In this document: piece by piece, positions 10,512 through 25,500 of the stretch
Layout of the letters: each line of letters opens with the position of its first letter
How positions within the stretch are numbered: the first letter of the stretch is position 1
Assembly: GCA_009760855.2 (NCBI GenBank)
Contig: WPIO01000001.1
Coordinates: 22,242,001-22,306,000, forward strand
Direction: 5' to 3'
From: Cristatella mucedo
Taxonomy: Eukaryota > Bryozoa > Phylactolaemata > Cristatellidae
Length of the DNA stretch: 64,000 bases
The notes under the pieces: generated by a model
Database searches by the model: none
What the model saw: only the letters and a program-made list of their open reading frames with translations
What the model was told of the DNA's origin: nothing
Translations under genes and position numbers: made by a program

Positions 10512-13500
10512 AGCCTCTTTGGACGGGCCTCCTTGTATATCCTTGATAGGAAATGCAGTCCTTACGTCTTTATGAGTCAGAGGAAGCCCTACTGCAGTTA
10601 GGTAGACACGTTAGACATAATTATGTCGATATGCATCGAAGGAGCCATTCCTGGTATACAAGATGTTTTAAGGGCTAAGTGTAGGGGGGTCAACAAGGAG
10701 TCGGCTCCAGAGGAATGCTGGCTACCGAACCACAGTTCTCATCGGCCCAGCTCCATGTACTGCATCACTAGTCGAGGCACGTCCCTGTGGAAATGCTACC
10801 TGCACTGAGGCTGTTGGCACTCGTGCCAAATCATTAGACAGTTTCTCCAATTTATTATGCATATATTATATCGCTCTCTTCGAACCCTTTACCTATGCTA
10901 TAAGGTAGTCTTAAGTGCTAAATTTAATTATATGTAAGTTCACATTCTTTGAGTGAGGCCAGATACTTGATGCCATAGCTTGCTGGATACTGTGGGCACA
11001 CTTGAATGGACAAAAAATAGTTGACCCAGGATATCCATCTGAGGGGCAAACTAGTGTACTTGGAATAAAGGTGCTTCCCTATGAATATCCGCCCCTTGTT
11101 GGTGCTGTCATCACTCCAAGGGTATTGTTTGGTTGATCACCACGACTAAGACTGTGGTGGCAGGGGAGGAGATAATACTCTCTGTGAAGGAGAGCTAGTT
11201 CTAGAGCAGCGCCTGGGCAAAGCAACTGGCATTAAGCTCTCTATAGATCTGCATGCTAGTAGTCTTGCCATTATACTAACCAGAAGGTAATAGTATGGAT
11301 CCTTTCTAAACTGGCCTATGGCAGGCTGAATTCTTTGATCTACTATGGAGATGTCCCTCAGCATTAGAAAGAAAGACTATTGAAAACATGCCTGACCCCG
11401 AGATACTGTCCAGCATACATTTTAAGTGGCCATAAATATATTTAGTTACTCGAGACTCTATAGAGACAATATGCAGACATTGTATTATTTTTATTAAACC
11501 AACGGTCACTAAACGTATAACTGGCCACTACGTGCATAACACCTGGACACTTTTGCCAGCTGTATGACAACTGTGGCTGATAAAAGGATTGTATACTTGC
11601 CCTAGATTAATTCAGATGGAAAACACATCTAGGAATTTATTTAGCTCACCTTCGTTGCGATTTGTTGTAACATTGTTTTTTCTCAGCTTCCCTTGTTGTA
11701 CCATTGTGTTTTCTCAGCTTTCCTGCTCCTATTGGTTTGGGCTTACCTGTGCTATGCAGCTAAAGAGGTTTCCTACAAAATTTGGAAACTGAAGCCACTC
11801 CACACCTAAGAGTACTATTGATTTGTTAGGTTCAGGCTCAGTTTATCAACATGCTGTTTGGCCGTGAACACTCGTGGAGCCAAGCTCATTGCAAGCTGCT
11901 TGTCAAGATGTCACTGAGTGCAATCCACTCTCAACCCCTAGGAGGTCATAGCGATTTGTATGGCATGTTTTAAGCTCCTTGTGGTGGGCTTGATTTTGAT
12001 CTGCTTTTGGCATATTAAGCTAGCTACCTCTTAATTGTGGTACTCGTGCATTGTTTAACTAACTGTGTGTAGTTCACTCTAGCGTATGTATGTTGCAGGG
12101 TTAGGGCTTCTCAGTGTTTGTGCACAGGCTTACTAGGTATCTACCAAGGGTACGACTTAAAAAGATAAAGCTAACATTTCTTGATTAGCTTTTCGTTTTG
12201 CAGCATAATGTTATGCAACTTGTGCAGATTTTTCATATAATTGTGGAAATGCATTGTAGGCGAATCAGGTCTTGGAAAGAGCACTTTAGTGAACAACCTT
12301 TTTCTGACTGATCTCTATCCGGAACGGATTATACCCGGCGCAGCAGGTGAGTTATGATTGCTCACTTATAATCACATTGGAGGCATATGAATATGAATTA
12401 CAGGATTCAGTTTACCAATGGTACTTGAATCTGGGCATAATTATGGCTCATTCGTAGATAAAATCAAGCTAACTGTCAAGATAGATGCATCATCAGTTGA
12501 AATAGAAGAAAGAGGCGTAAAGCTCAGGCTGACAGTCGTGGACACACCCGGATTTGGTGATGCAATCAACAGCCAAGATTGGTATTGATTTGGAAATCAA
12601 TGCTATTGCATTTGGATTTTCTTCACGGACTTAACAGTTTTAATAGTGGTTTTCCATTTATTTGTAGCTTTGCTTCCATCCTGCAGTACATTGATGAGCA
12701 GTTTGAAAGATACCTCAACGATGAAAGTGGTTTGAACCGGAGGAATATAACAGACAACAGGGTTCACTGCTGTTTCTACTTCCTCAATCCTGCTGGTCAC
12801 GGGTAGGCATTTTGTATGTCAGTCTTGTGTCTTGGTTGTAATGTTTTGACCAAATAACACGATTTGTTAAGTAGTTTTTATTCAGCCACTTGAGTAGACC
12901 ATACTTTCGGGATAATAGTAGTGATCAGGTGATGAGTGCTGGTTGTGTGGCAGAAATTTTAATGGCACCGTAGGGCAATGCCTGATGTATTGCATGTACA
13001 CTTGCTCACCCAAACAAATGTTTGGCTCACATAATAAAGAAAGTCTGGTGGCATCCAGTCTATTTAAAACTACCCTAGTATTTAAACGGTCGATGAAGCT
13101 GTCACGACAGCTGCTTGTCAATTGTTTTGAGTATTGCCCCTAATGTTGTAATTCTGCCTTCTTTTGAATAAGGAAACAAACCATGCCTGCCTTTTTATTA
13201 CCTACGTTAGTGACTTAAGCTGAAATGAAATCCAGCTTGTCTAATTGCTAGTGACCTGTCATGTCGGTGATAGGATACCTCTGACGAAGCGCAAAGGCTG
13301 TTGTACTCACTTAGTCTTCTTGAAACTTGCAAAAAACGCTAGTATGTGCTAACAAGGCTATTTTATTTTAGGTGACGGTCGATCCTGTTGTGTTAATGTT
13401 CATATAAGTTTAGATCATGATCTAAGCTTACCAGCCCAGACCAGTTATGAAGTCATAAAATAATTCTATTAAATCTTTTATATTCACTGTTAGTTGACAG

Positions 13501-16500
13501 TGATTTTGTTTGACGGTGGCAATGGGCTCTCTAGTTCTTAACGATTTAACTCAGAACACAGCTCCACAATCAAGTCTGCCTACTTTCAGCTAAATAGCAT
13601 TGCTAAAATCCGGGCTTGTTTAGATAAGGGTACTACCTCTAAGTTGGTCCATGCATTTGTGACATCCAGTCTTGACTTCTGTAGCTCACTGCTTGCTGGC
13701 CTACCGGCATTTGCAATCAGGCGCTTACAGCTGGTGCAACACTCTGCAGCTAAGCTTGTCTGTCGTGAGTGTCGCAGTCGCCACGTCACACCACTGCTTG
13801 CCGAACCGCACCGGCAATACCAGTCAAGCAAGCGATCGACTTCATGGTTTTGTTGTTCACTTTTAGGTCACTTAATTCTTTGGCTCCAGCCAGTCTCTCA
13901 CATCTGCTCCCCCACCAGGCCAAGCATCGTAACACCCGCTTTTCGGAATCCAACAGTTAATCAATACCTCGTACAAACCCCAAATCCTTTGGAGACCGTG
14001 CATTTAGTTCGTATGCTCCCAAAGCCTTGAACTCACTCCCGGCTTGTGTCAGAACGTCCCCTTACTTGACCACATTTAAACAGAACTTAAAAATGCACCT
14101 ATTTAGGATGCGTTTAGTGGTTCCCTGTGATTCGTCTTTCATGTACTTATGTGTGCTGATACTGTGCATACTGCCACTAACCACACTTGCATGCTGACCT
14201 TGTGCATATAAACTCTAACCATGTTATTCATGTTGTTTATCAAGCATGATATTACTCACCATTCAATCGCATTTCCCTTTGCAGAAAATGTGAAGCGCTT
14301 AGAAAGAGATTTGAGTTCTCTGAGGGCGCTTTATCAAGTGCATTATTATAACATTTCTTTTGTCGTAGTCCTGTATTGTTAGCCTAGCCTAGACCCCCTG
14401 ACCTCAGAGGACAGTCTTGGCTCACCTAATGAGCTGCTTGAAAAGGTAGTAATGTGGACATAGAATATCTCAATTGTCCTTTGTGCACATTTCTGTAAGC
14501 TCTGCAAGGTGGCTTAGTTCCTTAGTGATTAATAGTGCCTGAACAATGGCCAGTGTGTCATACAGTTGGGCTCCCTTGCTTGTATAGGAGGACTTAGTGG
14601 AATCCTGGGTCGTGATAGCTTAGCTCGACCGAAGTTATGGGGTTTTAATCCTGCAGTTGGTGATTCTTTATTGCTAACTGCATGTGGTGGTGATAGCAGT
14701 TTAGGCTCTTCTGCTGTTATAAAAAGGCTGTTTAATCAGCTAGTACTGCAGAGTTAACTGGTGGATATGCTTTGTTGTTTTTGTTTTTTAGCCTTAAGCC
14801 ACTGGACATAGCTTTCATGAAAGCAGCCCATCACAAAGTCAATATTGTACCTGTAATTGCCAAGGCTGATACCCTTACGAAGCAGGAGTGCCAGACGCTG
14901 AAGAAGAAGGTAGATAGCTAAACATTTCTATATTTTTCGGTTGTTTTGATGTTGGCTTGATTGCTTTTGACGCTCAAAGCTGTATTCTTTACTGAAAGAG
15001 GTATTTCAGCCTTGCTGTTACTTGATGCAACAAACCCTGCCCAACATGACCTTCTTTATGTCGTAGATCACTGGTCTCACTGTCGTGGTAGAGCAGACTT
15101 GTCACCTTACTTCATCCGTCTGTTAAAAAATGTGCTGACTGCAGCAGAAGCTCCGTGTATTCCTAGCAAGTCAATAGCAGCTTCCATACTGTGGGGGTGC
15201 ATATTATTCTATTTCCTTGTAATTTTTATTTCCAAAATATTACCGATTCATATTCTTAATCTGTGTCCAACCATCCATCACTCTCCCCATCTCGTTTAGT
15301 CAGACAATGATGCTTGGGATGCTGGGCAAAAGCAGTATAATGCATTGTCATTGCTTGAGCTGGACGCCGTGCCTCTAATGCTTGGAGCATCTCTACCTGG
15401 TGTCAATTCACTTAGTAACTGCCCTGGGTTCACTAGTTCTAGCATTTAAGCCATTCTGTAAAACAGCTCGACCACTCGACAGTTTGCCATCGTTAGCATT
15501 AGTGTGGACTTGGCTTGGCAAATGCTGAACGGTTTGGACTTAACCGTGAGCTTGATAACCACCTTAGTTGCCTATACTAAGCTATATGTGTGCTTTGGCT
15601 AGCAAAAGCAGTATGCAAGCTGATTCTGCTACAGCCGATGGTTGTTTACTATTCCTTCAGGCTTTGCTCCGTTGCAGCCATGTCGTGCAACAGACTTATT
15701 TTTATAATAACAAAAATATAGAAACATGCTTGAATGGCTTAACAGAGGTTTTAATGATTGCAGGTCTTTTGTATCATGTGACATTCTGACTGAAAAGAAG
15801 CTAGTGTATTTTAAAGGCACATTGTGAGCTAGGCAACTATCTGAAGCTTTTGAATAAATTTAGCCCGTGGAGAATAAAGCCCGGCTGTTGTGATCATTTT
15901 AGTGAGCGATTAGGCATGCTGACTAGTGCAGTATGGAATGAAGTCAAGCTTGCTCATTCTGACCCAACTGCTTAGTCTTGCTGTTATGGTGATTATATTT
16001 ATGGCACAATTTAGCCAACGATTGGCCGAAAGGCACCCACTAGTAACCTCTTTGGCTCTTGTCAAACTTCAGAAAATCCAGCACTGCTCAGAATTACTAC
16101 AGCTGGGATCGTTGCCTCCGGCAGTCCGAGGACTTGGTTTAATCTTCATGTTAAGTATTATGTGCCTCATTTAACCCCACAAAGCATTGCTGAACAGTAG
16201 GCTGCATTTTTGGCTGTACTGCATAAATCAGTGTTGAATCCAGATACGTTTTCTTTTATTGAGCTACTCCAGAGGTTGGCAAACTTTAGCCTTTAGGCCA
16301 GATACGGCCTAGCAAGTATTTCAGTCTGGCCTAATGCCCCCTAGTTATTTATTATTGGACCCGGCCTAATTGAATTGTCGCAGTTTTGTTCTCCTTCATT
16401 ATTGCTGGTTTCAGCTCAAGCTGTGGCTCGTGTTTATTTTTAGAACTGATGTCAGGCGCTTGTTTGAAACTGAAGTGCTTGACCGGGAGGGAGGATAAAG

Positions 16501-19500
16501 GTCTACCCCTATAGTTGTCGAGCACGTCCGTGCACCTGTTGTGACTGTTCGTCTGGCCACGCCCACTCCGGCCAGACCCGTGGGGTGGGCATGGTTTCGT
16601 CTGGCCTAGTGTGCCTTCTTGACCTCCTGAAATGGCCTCGTAGTCCGACAAGTTTGCCGACCTCCTGAGCTACTCTAGTGGCTGCTAGCTGCTGATGGGG
16701 CGGTCAGGTTGCCAAAATGAGCTCATGCATACCCCTGATCATCTGAAAAATGCTTTTGCCCTTCCATCGACCGAACTTCTGCACTCAGCTCAAGCTGTAG
16801 CATCTGCAAGCAGTAGATGTGTTAAAAGTTTTATTTGGCAAAGTGTTTAGTCACGACGATTGTTGGTCGATAGAAACAACTATTTTGGGGAGGTTATCAA
16901 ACTCAGCCTTTGCACACAGCTTCGGTGCAATTGTAAGGAGTATCTAATGTTCGTTCATAGATCTTTTTGGTTTCAGCATGATATGTAGGAGTCCTTGGGT
17001 CTTGAAGGCATGCTCGAAGGTATAGGTTGGCTGCTTGTCTTCACTAATTGCTTCTTTGAAGTACTGTGTCTGCCCTATATTGTTGAATGTGTTAATGAAG
17101 GTATCCCATGCTCATTTTGAAATGCAAAGCTGATTTGTTTCACTCCTAAATTTTTGTCGTGCGAAGGTTTCAGACTACCTTAATGTATGTCTAGTGTGGA
17201 TCAGGTAGTGCTATATCTTCTGACAGAAGCACTGCTATCGTCCTGAAGCTGTAGTGTTCTCACATTGCATTATATTCTTCCTTTACTCACCCAATGGACT
17301 GAACAAACAAGCAGTAATGTGCACTTGGAATAACTCATTGTCAAAAAGCTAGGTTCTGCCTTAGGCTGGTCAAATGCATTAGTTAGGGTAGCTTTGGCCT
17401 GAAGATGGCCGTTCATTGTAAAATGGTAAAACTTGAATATGGCTTAAATAAATTTGTATATTCTAAGAAATAAAACTATAGGTCTTATCGATCTCGAAGT
17501 GGCAACTAAACCGCATGTGATTATGGAACTAAGGTGCAAGCCACTTACCAATTTTATTGTAGATCCTTGACGAGATTCAAGCTAATGGTATCAATATATA
17601 TACACTCCCCGACTGTGATGAAGATGAAGACGAGGACTTCAAACTGCAGTGCGAGCAACTAAAGGTCTGTGAGCCATGGCTATTTAAATTTGTCATTGTG
17701 CATTTTGATTATTAAAACAGTATAGCACTAGTTTGGAGTTGGTGTCGTGGATTTTTAGATACCGTGTGTTCAGTATATTTGGTTATTGTTACAGTATAGA
17801 ATGAGCTTGGCGTTGCCCTAAAACTAAGTTGCTTAATGCACCAACTGTGTTATACTAGTTATGCTAGCTTTTCAGTGCAAAAAGTTGTTGTCATGTACGA
17901 TGCACTTTATGACAATGCTCAGCAGAAGCCTACTCAAAGTCGGCTACATATTTCTTTTTTGCTTGAAAATGAAATGGTCAATTGTACCAACAATCGGTGG
18001 CTGTGGACTGATGAATCTACATTCAATCTATTTTGCTGCAATAAGAGGAGGAAGTACGTTCTCTGGCAAATGAGTGAAGCTTGGGGTGCTGCCCTCGTGA
18101 TGACAAACGTGAAATTTGGCAGAGTGAAAGTGTGATGGTATAGAGTTGCTTCTCCACTTCCGGGGTGTTAGCATGTGCACGGGATTCAATGAATCGTAAG
18201 TCAGAATGTGTATCTCGCCGTTTTATGCAGAATATTGGCTTGCCATCTGTGTATGCTCTTCACAGACTAGATTTCTGCTGGCAGCATGACAGTGATCCGA
18301 AGCACACAACTGTGGCGATTAGAGAGTTTTCTCGAAACTTTTGGGCTACCGGTTTCAACCCAATTGAGGTAATGAAGTAAGCCAAGCCAAAGCTCAGACT
18401 TAAACGTAATAGAACATATGTGAGACGAAATCGACCGTGCTTTAAGTTTTGTGAGAGTTCTGCGGCACTCATGAAACCCGATGCGGTTTTGAAGAATTGC
18501 TGGGCCTCAATTCTTTCAGAAACGTGTCAGAAGCTGGTGGAGTCACTGCTGAGGTGATTGGGAGAATTAGCTGAAGTCATAGTGTCTCGACTAATTACTG
18601 ATTGTACCCAATAAATGAAATATTATTATATACTTATTAGCTTCTTTGCATAATAAACTCTGCTAAGTTAGATCCTATCTAATGTGTGCTTTCAGTTAAA
18701 TAGTATAAGTTCTTTCTCATTGACGTTCAAAAGCAGTGTTTCCTAGTTGCATCCCTTTTGGGCTGCCAACTGGTCAGATGACTGAATCTCTTGTCGGTAC
18801 TGCTCATTCAAAGCGAATTCGCTAGGTGGAACAAGGCATGGTAAGTGGTTTCGTGCATACATTTTTTTTTATTAGATCAGACTCAGTTATTGAGATGGCT
18901 TGAATTAACTAATCAAACTTCTGAGATGCAACGACTCTCATGCTGTTATGATAGTTCTAAAATTGGAATGTGAAAATAAATGTCAGCTCCAAAGAGAACT
19001 AGGTAGTCATTTATTTGGTTCACCATGCTCTTATTCTTTTGGTATTTGTAATGAGCAGCTGTTACAGCTTAGACTCAAAAATTATTTAGTTATTCTTTCA
19101 ACTTTTAGGCGGCTATGCCTTTTGCCGTGGTCGGTTCGAATCAAATCATCGAAGTGAAGGGGCGTAAGGTCCGAGGTCGCATGTACCCTTGGGGAGTTGT
19201 GGAAGTTGAAAATCCGGATCACTGCGATTTCATCAAACTGAGGACTATGCTTATGTGAGTATCAGCATGCATTTTTAAATGTCTATGTTGCCTTGGTGAG
19301 CCGTAATGGCTCACTAGGTAAGGTGATTGCTTTTCACGACCTCGGGGCCGAGGTCGTGGGTTCGAATCCTGTGGTGGGCGATCCTTTATCGCCACTGCAA
19401 GCGGTGATGATAGCCCTAAAAGGCTCTTTTGCCGCTATACAAAAAGAGGCGTTTTAATCAGCTAGCATTTTTTTAGTAGTAGAAAGTTTTAGTTGCAAGA

Positions 19501-22500
19501 CTTGCCTTTAGTTTGCACAAGGCTGTGCCATTAATTAAATCTGACTACTACAAGATGACTCACTCTTCTTCTGGTAATCCTGCAGTTCCTTTTAGGATCG
19601 TTAGATCCTTTCAGCTCATCTGATTGTGATGTCCGTCACACCTCACCGTATTCAGTCCATCCCTTTTGTGGTGCCTACCTCATGCAAATCAAACATAGGT
19701 AATAATAAGCTTAAAACAAACATTAGCTCTGCTCTTACTACAATTTGGGAAAGAATCAAGTGACTCGGTATCGATCTGGGTCGGCTTGACTGCTCCGGTG
19801 GAAGCATGCACGTCATTTCCCGATACTATGGGTAGCTGCTAAGCGATGTGTTTAGGGTTCAATTAATTCGACAGACAGCTGGAGTACATATTTGGCAAAG
19901 CTGACGCTTAAAATTGGCTCTGCCAGCATTTCTCCAGTTGAATCAGCTCGAAATCTAGGTGTCATGTTCCAAAGTGACCTTTCGTTAGACGACCACATCA
20001 GCTCCACGGTCAAGTCTGCCTTCTTTCAGCTACATAACATTGCTAAAATTTGGGCTTGCTTAGATAAAGATACCACGTCTAAGTTGGTCCATGCATTCGT
20101 GACATCCCGTCTCGACTTCTGCAACTCACTGCTTACTGGCCTACCAGCATGTGCGATTAGGCGGTTACAGCCGGTGCAAAACTTCGCAGCTAGGCTTGTC
20201 TGTCGTGAGCGTCGCAGTTGCCACATCACTCCACTTCTTGCTGACCTGCACTGGCTACCAGTCAAGCAACGGATCGACTTCAAGGTTTTGCCGCTCACTT
20301 TTAGGTCACTTCATTCTTTAGCTCCAGCCTATCTCTCAGATCTACTCCCCCACCAGGCCAAGCATCGTACCACCCGCTTTTCGGAATCCAACAGTTTACC
20401 AATACTTCGTACAAACCTCAAATCCTTTAGAGACCGTGCATTTAGTTCGTATGATCCCAAAGCCTGGAACTCCCTCCCGACTTGCGTCAGAACATCCCCT
20501 GACCTGACCACATTTAAAAGGAATCTAAAAACACACCTATTTAGGACAGCATTTAGTGGGTCCCTGTGATTCGTCCTTCATGTCCTTATGGGTGCTGACA
20601 CGTGCATGCTGCCACTAACCACATTTGCATGCTGACCCTGTGCATGTCACCCCTAACCATGTTTTTCATGTTTATCAAGCATGATATTACTCACCATTCA
20701 AACCCGCTTCCCTTGAAAGCAAATGTGAACCGCCTAGAAATAGATTGAGTCCACTGAGGGCATTTAGCAAGTGCATTGTTATTATTATTATTATTCTTAA
20801 AGCCATCGGAAAGCCTTTTTTCGCTTTTGTCATTGATTTATATTCGCTTTGTTTTAGTACGCACATGCAAGATTTGCAAGAGGTCACCCACGAGTTGCAC
20901 TATGAGAATTTCCGTTCCGAGAGACTCACCGGCAAGCGAGGATCGCCGTAAGTTGCTGTTCCAGTTTCTCTGCTTTGTCTGACTGAAGTCCCAGAAACTT
21001 GGCACATTGGCTTGCCAGCCAAGCACATGGTGCCTTGCTAGTGTCTATACTAGCTTTCTGGTTCTGTGCGCTGTTAACCGGAGAAAGGCTTAGGCCTGCA
21101 GCATGATCTCTTCATCTGTGCTGGCCATTGCTTGCCAGCATGAGCTCACGATGGGCAGCTGGACCCCCAAATCCCCGAGAAAGGTACTATTCAATTCTGG
21201 AGAAGTTTTTGCGATTTCGGTTTTCTACGCTGCAGTCGACTGGCCTGGGCCAATTCCTGCTTTTCCATTTTTGTTGCTTGCATGCATATCCTAGCATTTG
21301 TGAAGCCACTGTTGCTCATTCGTGGCAAGGCAATCGCCTGAACGCCGATCGTTGGCTGCCCGCAGCATCGATTAGAGCACTTTCCCTGCAACTCGACTCG
21401 TGCAGTGAGTTTTGTGTTGTGCTTATCCACCCCGTTTGGGATATTAGTTTTTACATGCATTTTCTTTTTCATATGTGCTTCACTTGTGGATGGCAGTAGC
21501 GCTGGGTAAGCATTATTTGTTTTGACGGAGTAGTCTGTACCGTGCCATGCAGCACCTCCTTCCCTAGTGCCGACTGTTGACTGCTAACTGATTACTATCA
21601 CCCATTGGCATTGATAGCTTAACATCTGCCACGCTTTTTTGCTGGTTGTCTGTCTGCTTATATTGGTACCTGCTCATTCGGAGAGCATGTTTGGTGGCAC
21701 TGGCTTCAGGTCACTGCCTTAACCCTTGGTATTAGGCGATGGTTCCCTGCCTAATGCTGATACTTACTGCTTTGCTAACCATGCTGAAACCGACTTTGGT
21801 TTGGGGATGACAACTATCCACTAGGGTACTCCTATTTTTGATTGATGGTATCTTTGAAAATATGCAGACCTACCAAAAGACTTTGCAGACTCTTAAGAAT
21901 AAGCGTATTACAATATCTTGTGATTTATTTCTCTTCAGGTCTAGCTCATGAAGCTTACCAAAAACGAGTCAGTGCAGTCTTGTTCCAAAACTGAAAAAAC
22001 ATTCTCAAAATTAGCTAAGCTTTTAGTCGACCCTGTAGCCTGTACATACAGTCTGGATATACTATTCCAAAATTATCTTCCTCTAGAAGACCACATCAGT
22101 TCCACTTTCAAATCTGCCTACATTCGGAAACGTAATATTGCCAAAGCTTAGATATGCAAAGCAAGGGTAACACAGTAAGGTGGTCCTTGCATTTGTGACA
22201 TCCTGTCTTGATATCTTAAACTCGTTCTCTTTGCACGTCTCCGGGTCTATATTTTATAATACACTTACAGAGGGTGCAAAACTCGTCCGTTAACCTTACC
22301 TGTCGTGAACGTCGTAATTGCTACTGCTACTTTGTACCACTTGTCTTTGACCTTCACTGGTTCCCCCATCAAGCAGCACACCGACTTCAGGATAATCTGA
22401 ACTACTTACTATCTCTTTCCCTCACACCTTCACCCACTGCATTCACTCGCATCATTTGGCTGTGCCGATAACCAATCTCAATTCCTACGGAGACTTTGCC

Positions 22501-25500
22501 ATCAGCTTCTATGCATCCATTACTGACTGCCATCACGGCATCCACTGATTTGATGACATCTAAAGAAAAGCTTCAGGCTGGCGCTGCATAAGCTCGTCAT
22601 AACATTGGCTTCAATCAGTGTTAGTTGCCCTTTGCCTGCTTATCCATGTTTCAGTTGTGCATGTCTCTAATCAGTCAATATGCTTCCTTGCTCACTGTAT
22701 ATGCAAGCATCGAATGTTTGTCTATATGATTTTAAGAAACGTAAAGTCTAAATATTGTAGCATGAATATGCCAGAATTTGGCATTGCTGAAGAAAAGGGA
22801 GACCTGACACATCATCTGAACCTACCACTTAGTGTGGCTTACTTCGTTTACATTAGTCTGAAGTAGGCTGCATTGATTGACAGATATCTGTCGCTTTCCG
22901 GGAGGATGTGTACAACTTCGAATGTTGTAGACGTATTTCCTATTGAGAATAGGTCAGCATAATATATTACTGTGGATCCAGCTTGGCCATTGTGGTTGGT
23001 GCTAGTTACTGATGTTTGGTCAGTACATATTGAAGATTACACTTTCGAGAGACAATCGAGAGAGAAAGAGTGATACGAAGGAAGAGAGAGTTCCTCTTTA
23101 ACTATTCTTAGTGCCATTATTGAAGCCAAAGAATTGTGCCCGGGGCAGGTAGGAGGAAACTGTGGCCCGTTAAGTCGTTTTAAATGTCATCGGCCTTACG
23201 TTGGTAAGTCACTATTCAGTACTGCTGCTGATGAAAAAGACTTGGTACTGATTATTTCTGGTGTCTGCAAATATATCATTCCTCTTTCGCTAAATCGCGA
23301 CAGTCAAAATATCCTTCCCTGGTGATTATAATGAGAAGCTCGTTCTCTATTATATTTTAATTATATCCCTCGGAAGAATGGCTCCGGAAGGTGTGAGGTT
23401 TTACTATTGTCACAATGTAGTTGCTTCATAATAGTTCCTTTTGAGAACGATGAAGAGTCTGACCTTTTGAAAAGACTGATGGCACATGGTATTATCGGCA
23501 GGAGTTATCTAAAATTTTGCTTTTGCAAAATATTTTTGCAATACACCAAATGCAGCATCGGCTTGTTGAAGAGACTGGTCCCTTCTCAGTGCCTTGGCAA
23601 TTTGTCGAAACCAGTGCTTTGCCAGTGCTGCAAAACGGTGTTCATTTTACATCTTTGGCATTTGCTAGAAGTGTCTATTAGATTTGCTCTTTTTTCCATT
23701 CTCCTCACTGATAAGAAGCATACCATGCTAGCCAACCTAAGAGATTGGTAATGTTCTGACTAGCCTCTTCAGTTATCGCCCGAAAAAGTAGCTTGCCGAC
23801 TTTTTCACATAATCTATTAAGATGCTCTGTGACATTCTGGAGCTGGTGGAAATATTGTATTATGAACCCTGATTTTGTGTGGGCCAAAAGGAGAGAAGAT
23901 CAAGCAGCAGAAGTTTGAGTGGACACAGCTAAGCTCTGTACTGATGGTGCATGCATGAATCGATTACCTTAATGGCTCTATTGCTCAAAATCAGCAAAAA
24001 CATAGTTCTTCTGATTGTGATAGGTCTTCTTAAAGCTACGGGTATGGCAAAACTTTTACCTTGATGCAGGATTTTAGACTGCTTTGCTCGTATGAAGATA
24101 AAATTAAACAGGTCAGGCAGGCAGCAGTCGTTCAGGGTAGCCGGTCGATCAGGCTTCTGGCCGGGCCGATGAGATGAGTCCTGCACTTAATACTCCTAAA
24201 GTCAGCTTGTAACATCTGTCGGCAGCTGATGACTGAATGCCGAGCAGCAGCCTTCGATGCGTGGTAGGTTGCTGTGTGCATTTTCTGTGTTAAAAAATTT
24301 GCTGAGTGGTAACTTTGGTTTTTAAATAAGCTAATTGGGGTGTTATAGCTGCATTTCTTGTTTTGTCAAACTTTTTGTTTGCTAAGAGCATTCCAGTGTC
24401 CTTTCTTGTGTGTGGTGGTGCTACTGATCGTACCCAGCTGGCACCGGGATCAGTATTTCACTCATAGCAATGAAGCTCACGGGTCATGTTGGTTGTCTCT
24501 CTGGCTGGAATTGTAGCAATTAGTCCCACGTGTCTCAAAGCCTACTTTATATCTGGAGTTGTTAACTTCATTAATAGATCGCAATGTTAAGCATTTCATC
24601 TGTTTTGAATGGTAGTGCTTTCACAAAAGATGCTGTGTTGTTTCGGGTTGCAGTTGCCAGTAGCATTGCATATTTGGTGCTATATATATATGCTTTCCCT
24701 CTGTAGCATGAAGAAGCGCTCCACTGCTTATGCTACAGTCACTGGTCCTGCCGACCCTGTAACCGTCGACAAAGAGCGAGCTCTAGCTGAGAAGGATGCC
24801 GAGGTAATGCAAATTCAGCTCAGCTTGTCCAAACTGCTAAGCATTTGAAAATATGCAATGCCCTTTTCCCATGCTGGTGTGTGACTGAATGCAAAGCCAG
24901 TCCTGTTTGACAGAATGAAATGTGCTAAATAATAATGCTCTACTAAAACTAATGGCCAAATGAACAACTAGAAGGTTTCTATCATCGAACTAATCAGAGT
25001 TTCTATTGTGCTCAACGTCACAAAGAGATATCGTTGCACCAGATGGAAATATGGCCATGCTGTATGGTTTTCAGGAGTAGAGCGCAGGAGTATTCTTTAT
25101 GACCTCTTCTTCTCTGGCAAGGGAAAGAGGCCATTAGTATCTCTTCTGCTCCAAGGCGTTCGAAAATGCCTGCTTGAGTTTGAACTAGAAAAGGTCAGCT
25201 ACTGGTCTAGGCCTAACGTTCTGCCCTGCCTTGCCCCGTGTTGATATCATCATATTACTAGCTGAGCCGTTCACTATTTAAGTGCCAAACGAGGATTCGT
25301 CAAAAATTACTGTACAAAAGTTGTTATTGGTCAAGTTATTTGGATTTCAAAGCTCAAATACTCTGCTGAGAGGTTGTTACATTTGGCGGAAAGATAACGA
25401 TCCTAAGCACTCTGCCAGGCCAGTGAAATACTTTTTGAAGAATCCTTGTTTGGTGCTGATGTAGTGCCTCAGCCAGTCGCCTGATTTTAAACCCGTAGAA

